Origin: Cucumis sativus
Taxonomy: Eukaryota > Streptophyta > Magnoliopsida > Cucurbitales > Cucurbitaceae
Length of the DNA: 64,000 nucleotides
Reading direction: 5' to 3'
Assembly: GCF_000004075.3 (NCBI RefSeq)
Contig: NC_026661.2
Span: 5,230,058-5,294,057 of the forward strand
The position numbers and the translations under genes were made by a program. The notes under the pieces are model-generated. The model saw only the letters and a list, made by a program, of their open reading frames with translations, did no database searches and was not told the origin of the DNA. Positions 45,191-57,970 of the stretch are shown one piece after another (within the stretch, counting starts at the first letter, position 1; each line of letters starts with the position of its first letter).

Positions 45191-47697
45191 CTATTTTGTG
45201 GTTAATGTTGCTCCTGCTGTTTTCATTTCAAGTAACGCATTTTCAAAGCATTCAGCAAGGAATTCAGGATCAGGGATGATGTCTTTTGCCACCAAAATTT
45301 GCATTTCAGCTCTTCCAGCATAGCTCATCATATGCATTGTTAATGCCTGCATCAAACCATATTCATTTCTATTACATACTGTTTCTCTACTAACCAATAT
45401 ATTTCTATTAGATCTGTCCATAAAATCATTTTGAAGTTTTGTTATGAAATAGGTAAGAAGAGAGGTGGGAGGTGGTAGTACATGGGATAAGCTTGTTGAA
45501 GTGACTCTGATGTACGTAACGGGATTGCCTCCAATGGTAATCTCTTCTCTTGGGCCAATCACATTGGAGATAGTGAAACTTGTATTGCAAACAATCCTGT
45601 AATTAAGGATGCAAGCTACCTGCAAACACATTGTGTACAAATAATTTACTAAACATCTAAAAACAATAATGAGAAATTTAGAACTACACAACCTTTTAAA
45701 TTTCTATAATCCTACCTTTGGTCCCAAAAAGGACATTACCAACTTGCCAATTCCGTACGAAAAATGAGCTTCGAAGGTCCGTTTTTTCCGATCAAGCATC
45801 TTTTTCGTTCTCTTGACATATTGAAGAGGATCGAGTGCTTTCGTGTAATAGTTTACAGGAAGGAGAAGAATTCCTAACTTGTTACCCCATCGTGATCCCT
45901 TATTTCCTTTCATCATATCAGATAAATCCTATACCATACATATAGAGAGTTGACGACAATGTAGTATAATAATAGAAAATTCTTAACAAAAAGAAAATTT
46001 TTATTTAAAAATAATAATCTATAAAACCTGCAATCCCGGTTGCTCTCTAAGATTAACCATAGCTACTCCAGTTAATTGAAGTCCTTCTTTCAAACCTAAA
46101 AGTAAAAAGAATGTTTACAAAGCGATAAAGAAGTCCTAAAAATTCAAATTAAAGTTAGGTCAATAAGTCAATGAAATATTAATTTGATGCTCCCAACTAA
46201 ACCTAACTTCAAAAAGTAAGTAATAGGCCCATAAAATTTATTAGACATAAAACTTTAAAAGCAAGAACAATATTAAAATTTGAAGAGCAAAAAATGTTAT
46301 TTAACCAAACAAAATACACTGGAGTATAAAATAGTTGGGAGTGGTAAAGGAAAGACTAACCTTTGGGTTGCCTATGCTCCAAGTACCTCGATAACCCTGC
46401 TCCTATTACGCTGAATAGAACGTCATTTATGGTCTGCAACCAATCATAAATGTTTGATCCAATCACAATTAGCTACGTTCTACATTTTTAAATAAATTCT
46501 TCAATAATTCTTTTGTAATGCTACACACATTTATTTAGAAACTAACCAAAATTATTTTTGGATAGAAGAAAAAAAGCTTATTTCTAAACGTGTCTTTGGT
46601 TTTGATGACTTCAACACGTTCTCCCTCCTTTTTGTAACAAAACAAATTTTGCTAAAAGAAAATAGTAAGAACAAAAATTACATAATAAAGAAAAGAAAAA
46701 AAGGATTGCCTCTTTTTTATCTATTTCTTTCTTCATTTTGAACATAGGTCCCCCTGGGGAAATAATTATATATGTTATAGTTATGGGAAATGTTGGTTCC
46801 ATTATTATTTATGAATGTTTACCTTTGAACATTTTAGTTAAAATTGTATTGCTTTTGGATATATATCTATTTACGAGAGAAAATTCTATTTTAGAGTATG
46901 AAAATGAATAAATTTAGTTTAGGGAAAAGGTGACGCTAAGAAGTCCAACTTACCGCGTTAGGAACTCCTTTCTTCACCGCTTTCATATCCTCCAACGCGA
47001 ACTTAGCCGTCGCCACTTTCCTCGGCCAAAGCTCCACCCCATCCCCACCGGATATCGGCGTTTTCCGGTCACAAACCCACAAAGCTCTCACGATAAACTC
47101 CAACACAAACAACAAACTAAACCACACCGTTAAAAGAAACTCCAACATCATCTCCCCACAACTCCTCCGCCCTCTGTTTCCAGTCCTCACCGCCTTCAAA
47201 TCCGAAACGATCGTCGGCAACGCATCCGGATCATCAGCCCGCCGGCAACACGTCAAGAACAACGACATCAGCGAGATTCCATCACCGAGCGCGTGATGAA
47301 TTCGGAAGACGGCACAGTTATGCGCCAAAAGCAAATGAATCTCCCAAAGAGGTTTGCTGTAATCCATGGAGGAAGAAATCGCTAAATCAGCCAAATATTC
47401 ATTCGCAGCCTTCTCATCGTTTACTCCTCCAACGTCATCCGATACAGGATCGGAAACGACGATGACGTGACGGTCGACTTCGATTGAAGTCCTCCGCCAA
47501 TACTCAACGCCGTTGCGGTCACGAACGAGAAGACTCGAAAACCTAGGGTGCTGAATCATGATGGAATCAGCGATTTGAGATTTGACAGAATCGACATCGA
47601 TTGAGTTCTTTAGTCCAACGAGACAGTGGATAATCTGGTTGATTTCAGGACGGAGGAAGAGACGGCCGGCAGGAGTGAGTGGCTCGTCGGAATTCAT
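45191..47697 (-). CDS. WSD1-like wax ester synthase/diacylglycerol acyltransferase (6 exons)
   Basis: Exons, read on minus, are 47697-46954, 46433-46361, 46095-46028, 45928-45716, 45619-45482 and 45346-45191, giving 463 residues. WSD enzymes join fatty alcohols, or diacylglycerol, to acyl-CoA in the ER to make cuticular wax esters. The catalytic HHxxxDG motif is H134, H135, D139, G140 (HHALGDG), preceded by the PLW motif of the family (SKPLWEIHLL). A hydrophobic segment at about residues 188-206 may anchor the protein. The C-terminal WSD1_C domain shows GLKEGLQLTGVAMVNLR and NTSFTISNVIGP. The last intron (45347-45481, 135 bases) is in frame and has no stop, so it reads as coding if not removed. 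Family alignment supports its removal (SLSH joined to ALTMHMMSYAG). Confidence 0.92.
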
Positions 47698-50600
47698 GGA
47701 GAGGGGAAAAGGGTATTGAAGGAATGATGAGATTAGGTGGTATAAGGAAAGAGAGAGAGAAGAGTAGGGTGAAGATGAAATGGACGTTCCATGAAAATGG
47801 CTAATAAGCAGAGGTCAAAGACAGAAGAGTGGAGAAGTCGAAGAGTGTAGCAGAGAGGCAAAGAAAGGAAAGTTATAGAGAGAGAAGAGACGTGGTCCTC
47901 TTTTATATATTGTATATTTTTAGTTGTATTAAATTTCAACTTTTTTCCTACCACATTTACAAAAAATATATATATAGTTATTTCTCAAGAAAAGGTGTGA
48001 TTGTAAATTTATAATTTCAATATTGAAAGAAAAAATAAAATTAATTTGACAGATAGCATTTGATGTAACTGGAAATGCTAATACTTTTCATGTTATATGA
48101 ATGTTCATGTATGAAATGATGGTGACACGTGAAATTAGAACCCAAGCCTGACTTCTATTTTTCAAGGTTGTATTTTAAAGCTATTTTACTCTTCTTTTTT
48201 TTTTAATCATTCCTAACCACTCATGCTCTCCATGTATCAAACTATTTTTCAAAGTTTGCACACAAAAAAATGAGATGAAAAATGACATAGTATAATTGTA
48301 CAACTTCCATTAACAACATCTATCATTTTTCGATAGAGTCATACTTTGTCGTAGTAAAATCTTGAAAATTTGAAAAACCTTGTAAACTAATGTTTGGAGA
48401 GAAAATAAAACAGACTATCGTAGTTATTTTGGATGAATGGAAGTATCGTGACGTGGTTGTGTGGTACTGCAACATATATAAGAGCTGGATATCAATTAAA
48501 CTGCATTATGCCTTGCATATATTAGGGATCTGATAGACCAAAAAGAAGATGTTACCAAAATAAAAAGATGAAGTGAAGACAAAGGGCATTGATGTTAGAA
48601 AAGAAGTTTAGTTTAATTTCCAAATCTGGCTGACGAGAGGACACGAGGCGGATGAAGTGGATCTATGACACACACAAATTCTATCAAATTGTCAATGTGC
48701 TAATGTGCTGTGACGTTCTTTCACTTCCTACTTTATCTTATAAAATAATTAAAACACCATTTTCGATTGTGTTAAGCTTTCAACAATAATAGTAATTTAG
48801 TTTCTTTACTTTCATTTTTTATAACAACTTAGAGATCGTAAACATTATTTAGTCTCTTTCATAAAAATTAGTGTTAAAATATAACAAATTTTAAATAATT
48901 AAAAGTTTCATTTTCAATTTTAAATATAATAAAATAAATCAAAATATTTATAAAATAGAACAAATTTTTATTTTCCATTTTAACCCTATCTATCATTTTG
49001 CTATATTTTATAATAGTTTTTTCTATACAATAATCTACCGAAATAACAAATTTAAAAGTATTACTGTCTAATTATCATCATATTTGCTAAATTTACCCTA
49101 TGAAACAAAAAAATGTGTTATGAACTATTTTTTTTTTTTTGTTATCTAATGCAGTTCTTTTTAGAAAAAGAAATAGTAATATAGATTAAAATGTTGTAAA
49201 TTTTATGGTAAATGTCTTAAACAGATACATACTAAAATGAATGATGTAGAAAAACAAAATGATTATAATATAATACAAAGTTTAAGAAATGTATGCAAAA
49301 GGAGTCCAAGTTTGAAAACTAAAATAGCGGTAATAATAATGAACAAAAAAGAATGTGAGATGTTAGCACTATAGTTCGCCCCTCTAGGGAGGGAAATGTT
49401 GACCAATTGATGTGAGAAGGAAACATTTTCAAACAATACTTTCTTAGACTTTTTCGAAACAAAACCTTCCATAACTAAAACACTTCAACTTCTAACTTTA
49501 AATCAATACTGCAAACATTATAGCACCTAAATTAAAAAGAAAAATTGTACTTTTAAATCTTTTTATTTTTATTCAATTTTTAGTACAACAACAATTATAG
49601 AGTTTGTTGAAATCTGTAGTCTTAAAATGAGTATGTAGTTGATGTATGAATAGAATGTATTTAATAAACAACTTAAAAGTCTATATGTATAAGATCAGAT
49701 ACTTTATCCACATATTATCACTAAGTTAAGCTCACTTTAACTTTTTATATATATATATTTATGAATTTTGTTATTTATAGTTTAGGTCAACTTTGGTTTA
49801 GATAAATATAATATTTATTTTTGGAATATGTCATTATTGATGCGTTGTCAAAGTTGAGAAAAATAATTGAAATTAAATATAAAATAATAACCAAATGCTA
49901 ATGAATGGAAAGCATTCAAATGTAATGAAATATTTAGGAACTAAAAAACAAAAGAGGAAAATGAGAGGGGGAGAGAGAAGAAAACTAATAGAAGGAAAAA
50001 TGAGAAGGCATTATCATTTCAATTACTCCTTCCTATATTCAACCTATCAAATATATTTTAGTATTTTATAACAAATTTCAAAAATATTTACAACATATAT
50101 TAGCATTTTGAGGGTATTGATATGTTTCTACGAGTGATATCGATAGAAAATAATAAAAGTCTATTAGTTTATAAAATCTAAAATATTGTTACAATTGGTA
50201 AATATTTTAATTTATTTAATTATTTGTAAAATTGTTCTTTTAGTATTTGGTTTAAATAATTATTAATTAATAAAAAAAGATTATTTAATTTAGTTTGATA
50301 ATTGTTTTAACCAACTTTTCAACTGTTTCATTTTTCTCATTTCATAATACTTTCTTTCTTGTTGGAAACTTATTGAGAGCTTACTATATATGATTCAATT
50401 TTTTCCTTAAAACCGTAACTTTTATTTTTTGCCATACGTCTGTCAGGATTGATAATATACTGTGTATATATTGATATACTTTTATTTTAATCCTAATATA
50501 GACACAAATAAAAAACATATATAGTTTTGAGAATGATTTGTATTAATATGATTATCAATACAAAATATTTTATATTTTATACAAATGAATTTGAAGGAAA

Positions 50601-51600
50601 AGAAAACAAGAAAATGAAATTGACACCCATTACTAATTACAAAAACTGAAATGAAGTTAGGGAAATGGTGAAGATGAAGAATTTAAACAACTAGATTGAT
50701 ATGGAAACTATCAAAATTTTGAAAAAACAAAAAATTCAAAGAAAGAAAGATGGAGAAGACGACGAGAGACCTCGAACGATTTTTCTATTAGGTATCATGT
50801 TCTAGAGGGGGTGTGGAGATTAAAAAAATGGAGATTTTGATGATATTTCCATGTGCATGTTGTCGTTTAGACACGAGTGAGAAATAAAATAATATTTTTT
50901 TTCTTATTTAAATATTAAATGGTTGTATTGTTAAATCAAATTCGCTTTATTTTAATTACCAAATTTGTTTGAGTTTAAAATCTATAACATTTATTTATTT
51001 CCATTAAGTTTAGGCGTTACACAATGTAAATCATTTATACATATATATAAACATCTTTCACAATAATTGAGTCTTTGTTGTTTTATTATGGAGGTGATGT
51101 GGTATTATCATAAATGTTTTCATTCATAGTAGAGTTGTAAAATATCGTTAAATAAAACATGATCTTCAACGCAACCTTTTCTTAACAAGTTTTTGTTTTG
51201 CAAATTTTAATTGATTATCTTGAACGTTTAACTTCAAGATCAAATTGAAAAGATCCAAGTGTCCATCTCCAAGCATCAATTTAAGTGTTCCATTAGGCAT
51301 TGAGTCCACCACTTCTACTTTACCAAGGGTCGAATTCAAATTGCATAATATTCAAATTTGGAGTGCTTCAAGTGTAGACATTGCGTCATGTGTTATTTAT
51401 TATGCATCAAGAAAGATTGAGTTTTGGCTAAAAGTAAATAAATAAGTTGTGGTTATGGAACGATCTATAGATAATGTTTACTTTTCAAAACTTAAAAATT
51501 ATTACTTAACAACATTATATTAGAATAATTAGCACTTAAAACCAAAGTCTTTCTTGTTTATAATGTCTATTAAAAAACAAAATGGTACTTATGACCGAAA
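47698..51600. other. Gene-free AT-rich region between WSD and RPS16
   Basis: This is 3.9 kb with the WSD promoter on the left (GA-rich leader at about 47740-47900) and otherwise very AT-rich sequence. I see no coding frame, RNA gene or complete mobile element. Confidence 0.5.
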
Positions 51601-51603
51601 TAA

Positions 51604-51753
51604 TGGGCTGGAGGTGATGAATTGGGCCGGACACTAAAAAATGCGGCCCAATGTATGACAAAACCCTAATTTTGACATTCCATATAAATTCTGCGTTTCA
51701 ATTTTGTCCTTCTTCCACTCTCACAACTTCCTCTCTCTCAGAGTTTAGGGTTT
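51604..51753 (+). promoter_or_regulatory. RPS16 promoter: three site II motifs and two telo-boxes
   Basis: TGGGCT at 51604, TGGGCC at 51623 and the reverse GGCCCA at 51645 are site II elements (TCP targets). AAACCCTAA at 51661-51669 and TTAGGGTTT at 51745-51753 are telo-boxes. This pairing is the classic arrangement of plant ribosomal protein promoters. A C/T-rich stretch (about 51705-51740) resembles a TOP-like transcript start. Confidence 0.75.
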
Positions 51754-51797
51754 GTAGTAGCAGCAGGCAGGCGGAACCAGGTAAAAGAAAATCAATC

Positions 51798-52232
51798 ATG
51801 GCTGCTCCGATTGAGTCGGTTCAATGTTTCGGCCGGAAAAAGACGGCGGTTGCAGTCACCTACTGCAAGCGCGGTAGAGGTTTGATTAAGATCAATGGAT
51901 GCCCAATCGAACTCGTGGAGCCAGAGATCCTCCGTTTCAAGGCTTATGAGCCTATCCTCCTCCTTGGACGTCACAGGTTCTCTGGTGTCGACATGCGTAT
52001 CAGAGTAAAGGGTGGAGGTCACACCTCGCAGATTTACGCCATCCGTCAGAGTATCGCCAAAGCCTTGGTCGCGTTCTACCAGAAGTACGTGGATGAGCAG
52101 AGCAAGAAGGAAATCAAAGACATTCTTGTCAGGTACGACAGGACTTTACTCGTCGCCGATCCCCGACGCTGCGAGCCCAAGAAGTTTGGTGGTCGTGGAG
52201 CTCGTGCCAGGTTCCAGAAATCTTACCGTTGA
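51798..52232 (+). CDS. RPS16: 40S ribosomal protein S16 (uS9)
   Basis: This intronless gene codes for 144 residues starting [20 protein letters not shown]. The uS9 core is evident: [12 protein letters not shown], the [19 protein letters not shown] signature, and the basic C-terminal tail ending FQKSYR, which reaches the decoding site of the small subunit. The frame is open 49 codons upstream, but that is the 5' leader with telo-box and pyrimidine tract; the Met at 51798 gives the known N-terminus. Length and composition are normal for the plant family. Confidence 0.97.
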   Translation: MAAPIESVQCFGRKKTAVAVTYCKRGRGLIKINGCPIELVEPEILRFKAYEPILLLGRHRFSGVDMRIRVKGGGHTSQIYAIRQSIAKALVAFYQKYVDEQSKKEIKDILVRYDRTLLVADPRRCEPKKFGGRGARARFQKSYR

Positions 52233-53689
52233 ATCGTTTATCCATTTTGGAAAAGACTTTGTGGTGCTGGATTTTTGCTGCTTTTCTTCTTTTATGCGTT
52301 TGAATTTACAAAGTTGTTTTTTGTGTTTAACTGTTCTATCTATTTTCTCATAAAATTAGATTTTTTGTCCTAATGGTTTAGACTCTTTTGCTATTATATT
52401 ACTCGGTATCGGAATACTTTTAGTTAATTGGAAACCTGGATTTAGAATAGCATCATGAATGAATGGCATTGCTTATCTTTAGAATAGCATTCTGGCAATT
52501 TTTAAGTGTTAGGTGAATGAAGTTCTTGATTAAGCGGTTAGTTTTAGTTGGAAAACTCTTGAGTTGTGTGTGTTATTTCATGGCACATCTCTGTTTCATT
52601 GACTATACAACCATTGTGCCTGATCGATACTTTTGTTTCACAGTTCATTCTTTTGCATATGTATTTGATTATGACTTCGTTCTATTTGTGTTGGGTCATT
52701 TATATATCACGAGTTAAACTTGAATGCTTCTTCTATCAATGTGTACTCATCGTTCAATGATTTCTTTCCTCATTATAATTCTTATGCTGTAGCTCTCATT
52801 GAGTGTAACTTTGTATAGATTTAGAAACTATGGGATTTGAAATTGAATTAATTTTGTAATTTTGTATTCCAATGCCTGTCCTGAACCCTGAAAATTGTTA
52901 AAACTTGTCAATTACACAATAATAACATGCTTTCTAGTAACATAGAGATATCAATTGATGTCATATAATATTAACCATTAATCACGAGGGTTAGTTTGAA
53001 AAGTCTTCATTGAAGACTGTTCTGTTTGTCAATCGAATGAATTGCATTCTGCTTTTGGTCTCTGGTTTGTCCTTTGAGCTTTCATGTGCATTATCTTAGT
53101 TTGAATGTTATGTTTAATTCCAATTGGATATGGGTAATTTAAGTAAATCTCAAATAGGATTTAGAACATTGAAGCTTTATTGATACTCTCTGGGAATAAG
53201 AATTCATCCATATGCTATCTAATTCAAACATATCTTTAACAAATGTTTTCCATCCAATGGATATGTCTATACTTTTAAAATGGCTCAACTATATCGAAGT
53301 CACAACGCCTTAAGTTCAAGATTTAATTAATAAAGTTATTAAGTCAATTTTTTTAATTTTGATTTTGAAAGCAAAGATAAAAAGTAGATAACAAAGCAAT
53401 GTTTCTGGTTTTTTGTGCATGTTTGGTAACCAAACCATTAATCTAAGGTGGAAGGAATGCTTACAAATTATCAAAAGCAAAAAACAAGAAATTAAAACCT
53501 CATTTGATAACCATTTTGGGTTTTGAAAATTTAATCTACTTTCTTTGCATATTTATTGGGGTAGAATAGTTAAAGTTTAGACGAATTTCTAAAACAAAAA
53601 CAACTATTTAAAAGTTAATAGGAGAAAGAGAGAATGGTCCATTAAATATTATTATTATAAAGAAGAAGATATTAATTTGAGGCTACAAA

Positions 53690-54124
53690 AGTACGGGCCC
53701 ACACAAGAAAAAGATGAGCAATAAGAGGTGGGCACGTGTCGTGGGAAATGAAAGCGAGGTGTTGTAATTTGATACGTCAAGTAAAAGGGAAAATGGGAAA
53801 CATTTGAGAATTTGGATTTTGTCTGCCATCAACCTTATAATGAAAACCTACGTCCTACGTTGGATTCTCTTCCACATATTATTTTCTCAAACTCTCTCTT
53901 CCCACTTTAATCAACCTTAAATTTTCAACTTTATTCTTCCCTTCCATTTTTCTTCTATATCCAAAGGTTATTCAACTAAATTTGTATTTTGTTTAGAAAC
54001 AAAAACAATGTCTAAGAGACTAAACGTTAGCAATGTGGTGTTGACCCACCAATTCTCTAATGCTCCGACAATAGAAATTGATATGAAACTTTTAGAGCAT
54101 GTGTTTGGACTAAGAGTGAAGTGA
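53690..54124 (+). promoter_or_regulatory. Promoter-like block with ABRE and a 38-codon frame
   Basis: GGCACGTGTC (53731-53740) is an ABRE/G-box. CTTATAATG near 53834-53842 could serve as TATA, and a C/T-rich, leader-like stretch follows to about 53970. At 54008 an ATG in good context (AAAACAATGTCT) opens a frame of 38 residues beginning MSKRLNVSN and ending at 54124. The bases after about 54098 resemble a MITE end (GTGTTTGGAC), so this may be a gene cut short by an insertion. I do not recognise the peptide. Confidence 0.3.
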
Positions 54125-56223
54125 TCTATAATAGTCCACTCCTTGTTTGAGATAAGGTTTAGCTTTAATTGAGAATTAGGGCTAGGATTTAAAATAATCC
54201 ACGTGCCATAACTATTCTTTTAACCCTAGGGTATTTGTTTCGAGAGTTAAAAAGTTCGTCGACCAATTTTCGAAATTGCAAACTCCTTTACAAAGCTTAT
54301 TCATGGGGTCCGTAATGATATTCCTACGCTCTTCCATGGATTTTACATAGGTTGTATAGTCTAATAAGAGTTTCAAAGATCCTTCACGAAACTGAAAAAT
54401 ACTCCAATGTCCTTCATGGATTCTTTGTAGGTCTTTATGATTATCCAATGTCAATAAACCTATCTATGTCAATGGTAAAAGGATAATTTGCCTAATAATT
54501 TGAATTAAGCTTTGTTTTGTGTTTGATGGTTTAAGAGTGTTCAAGCCAACTTACATCCATCTCAACTAATCTTATAAGAACAACCGTTTGACTTTACAAG
54601 ATATATCAAAAGAACCCGTAGATAACTACTGTATATTGAATTCATGACCTCTTGTTTAATTCTAACTTAAATTAAGTTTGTTTGGAACAAATCGTTAAAC
54701 TTTGAAATGAGAAATGATTGGAGATTGAAATGGGTAAAGAAAAGCAAAAGAGGAATGTGTTTGAGACAAGACTTGGAATAATTTATATTCATAATGTTCC
54801 CTTGAGCTTAAGTAAAAATAACATAAAGACAAAGTAATAAACATATACACAAATATATAATGATTAAAAATGTGAATTTATTTCCCATAAATTCCATTTT
54901 GAATTGTTCCATGTCCCCTTCCATGTCGGCATACGCTTCATCAAATCAACCATCTTAGCTGAACCCACGTGGCACCTTAACCAATGGGCCACGTAGCTGG
55001 GCAGCAGCTCTGGGTGTAGCCCCGCCTTTACCTAAGTTTTCCTCTTATTTTTATGCTTTAATTGCCTAAATTTAATTCATATATTTTTACTGAATTTAAT
55101 TTTTTTAAAAAAATATTATCAATGTTTTTACTTTTTAGTGTAAATTTTGAATAAATTTGGACATTTGATAACCCTCGAAATAACTTTTTCTTGAAAAAAC
55201 ATTTAAGTAAATTTATAAGATAGGGACTAAAATTATACTTTAGTCTCTTTTTATTTTTATTTAAAATTGCAAAAAAGAAAAAAAAGGTCTTACTTTATCA
55301 TAAATAATGTCAAATTCTGAAAGCTTCTTCTAAAATAAAATTTTATATCAAACTTATTAATGGAGTGGGTGTAGGATATTTATTATATGTTTGTTAGATT
55401 CTAGGTTGGTCTTAATGATTCAATTACATTTCAATTTGGTTATAATTTGGTAACAATTTTGTTTTTTCATTTTTAAAAATTTTGTTGGTTTTCTTTTCAA
55501 AATATAATGTATGAATTTTTAGCCAAATTTAAATAAAAACAATGATATATCTTTTGTTTTTATCTAATTTGCTAGAAAAATAAATAAGTTTCAATTCATT
55601 CGGTCATGGACACATGTTGTGATATTATAGACTATAACTCTAAACCCTTTGTTCTTTTATTTTTGTTGTTAAGAAATTACTATATGATAAGGAAGAAATA
55701 ATTATATTGATAAGTTATAGAAACAAATTATTCCTAAGGAATTAAGCATAAAGTCAACGACCCCCATTTCTTTTGTTGGCTAAAGTTTTATCCTACCAAA
55801 ATACATTAATACTCTAATCTATAAAAATAAAAATAAAAGTAGTGCACATATATACAAATTGAAAAACCATATATTTGAAGATAATTATTTTTTTGGGAGG
55901 TTGAATCAAAATCTACTTTATATTTAAAATAAAAACATGGTTAAAAGAGCTATTGAATAAGACATGTTTAAAAATGTCATAATATTCTATATTTGCAATT
56001 TTTTACTTCAAATTAAATGTGAAAATTCCATAAGAATCAGATGAATACTCTCTCTAGATATTTTGTTAGGACATTCTTTTAGGGGAATGGAGTCCCCAAA
56101 AGCAATTCAATTATGAAATTGAGGATGATTAATGTAATTGCAGTTATTAAGATGGATGTGATGTAAATAAGTACTTTTGATAGAAGTTTGTAAGGAAAAA
56201 AGATTTTAGAACAGTTTTATTGT

Positions 56224-56224
<1 letters not shown>

Positions 56225-56255
<31 letters not shown>

Positions 56256-56257
56256 AA
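56225..56257. repeat. GAAA microsatellite
   Basis: About eight uninterrupted GAAA units lie about 300 bases upstream of the bZIP leader exon. Confidence 0.9.
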
Positions 56258-56832
56258 AGATCCTAAAAGAGTTTGTTAGTGTAAAAAAGAATTGTGTTTG
56301 TGTCATGTGTGAATGGGAATTTGTCAAGATCTGATTGGCTAAGAGTATGGGATAATGTGGTTTAGTAGAAAAAAACTCAAACCCTTACGAACCGATAAAA
56401 CTACAAATATTACAATCGCATCCTTTTCGTCGGAAAGCTAAATCCAACGGTACACATTTCCCCACTTTTCTCTTCTTCATTGGTTCTCTTGTCAGCCTCA
56501 ACTTTCAAACCTTCATTCATTGGTCCACGTTGCTTAATCTAGATGGATCCTTTTGCTTATTAATATAATATTTCTCTCTCACACAATTTTTATAAAAATA
56601 AAGTTCCAATTTTTTTATAAAAAAAAAACCCAGAAAAGTAAGCTCTCAAATCCTCCATTTAAGCTCAGATCTCTGGGTGAGACACCTGTCGACTCCACCA
56701 GCCTAAACAAAGAAGGGGTCTCTCAGTTTCAAGTCACTGCCAATTTTCCTAAAAATACCCAACAATTTTTCCTTAGAAAAAGGGGGAAAAAAGGAAAATT
56801 TATATTAAAATTTATAAAAAAAAAATTTAAAG

Positions 56833-57844
56833 GTGAGTTCCCATTTTATTTCACTCCTAGTCTTTCCCTTTTTTGTTGCTGTTTTTGTTTTGTTTTGTTT
56901 TGTTTTGTTTTGTTTTCTGTCTCACTGTTCAACAAATGGATATGTTTTTCTCCTCTTTTCTGTCCTTTGATTTCTTTTTTCCCTTCTTTTCTGTATTGGG
57001 TTTGTGTTTTTCTTGATGTTATAATGTTGGTTTGCTCTTTAAGATGTTTGGAGTTTCTAATCCTTAAATGGATCTATGAATTTGGAAGATGGGATTAATC
57101 TGCAATGATGCCTTTTTTTTTTTAAAAAAAAGGATTTGATCTGATGATTGATCTTGTTTTTGAGGTTTTTGATTTGAACTTGTCTGTTTGGTCTCTGTTT
57201 GAAGCTTGTGTTTATAGATAAAGAAACAAAGGTCAGTTTTAGAAAGTTGAGATCTTTTGATATTGTTATTTTACTGCTGTTTTTGGTATGTAGAACTTGG
57301 AATCAGTGATCCTAATGTTTTAGACTTCAGCTCATCACTTTACTAAATTGGTTGAACTAAAGTTTTGAATTACACTGGTGCTTTCTTTTTTATGGTTTAA
57401 GTTTTTAGTATCAGTTTCTTGTTTCACCAATTATATATAACAGTGTTCAAGGATATTTCTTATTGAGCGGTGATAAAATTACTTGTAAAAGTTGGGCGAT
57501 TTTTTAAGGAATAAACTCTAAGGTCTTTTGGAATGACTTTTAAAGTGTTTTTAAGCAATTATGTATTTTTGATAAAATGAAATCACGCATAAGAACAAAC
57601 CAAGGAAAATAACTTCTACACAGTTCCCCAATATGTTTTCCCTAGTTTTGTTTTTCATGTTAAGTTACATTCAGAGAGTTCATTTTCCTCCTGGAAAACC
57701 TCTTGAAGGAGAATCTTGTTTCGAAGTTTTTGTTTGTCTCTTATGTGCGTGGAATAGTAATTGAAGGACAATGTTTATCAGCTATTTAACTCATAATTCA
57801 GAGACAGTCCCATGAAAAGTATTTCTCTTTCATTCCGTTGGCAG
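56833..57844 (+). other. Leader (5' UTR) intron of the bZIP gene
   Basis: The donor AAAG-GTGAGT at 56833 and the acceptor TTGGCAG at 57844 bound about 1 kb of T-rich intron-like DNA. The flanking leader pieces contain no ATG. ABF/AREB genes commonly have such a leader intron. A pure TTTTG repeat (about 56881-56916) lies about 50 bases inside the donor. Confidence 0.6.
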
Positions 57845-57970
57845 GTTTTCCTTCATTCAGTGGTAAGAAAACTGAGATTGGCAAAGATAAAAAGGAACAT
57901 ACTTGAACTATTACACGAGAAAGACTAATTTTCAAGGCAGTTGCTGTGTCCACACGAGTTGAACTCTCAA

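Larger units (their letters stand above)
52233..56552. other. Intergenic region between RPS16 and the bZIP gene
   Basis: The RPS16 3' flank and 4.3 kb of AT-rich DNA. A promoter-like block with a small frame lies at 53690-54124. A minus-strand frame at 54212-54454 is unrecognised. A GAAA microsatellite lies at 56225-56257. The bZIP promoter side is at the right end. Confidence 0.5.

Noticed and set aside
51651-51797. 49-codon upstream extension of RPS16
   Set aside because: It spans telo-boxes and the pyrimidine leader; the family N-terminus begins at 51798.
53279-53330. Another possible A-box/B-box pair (TGGCTCAACT, AAGTTCAAGA)
   Set aside because: The B-box match is weak and the spacing is too short to support a SINE call.
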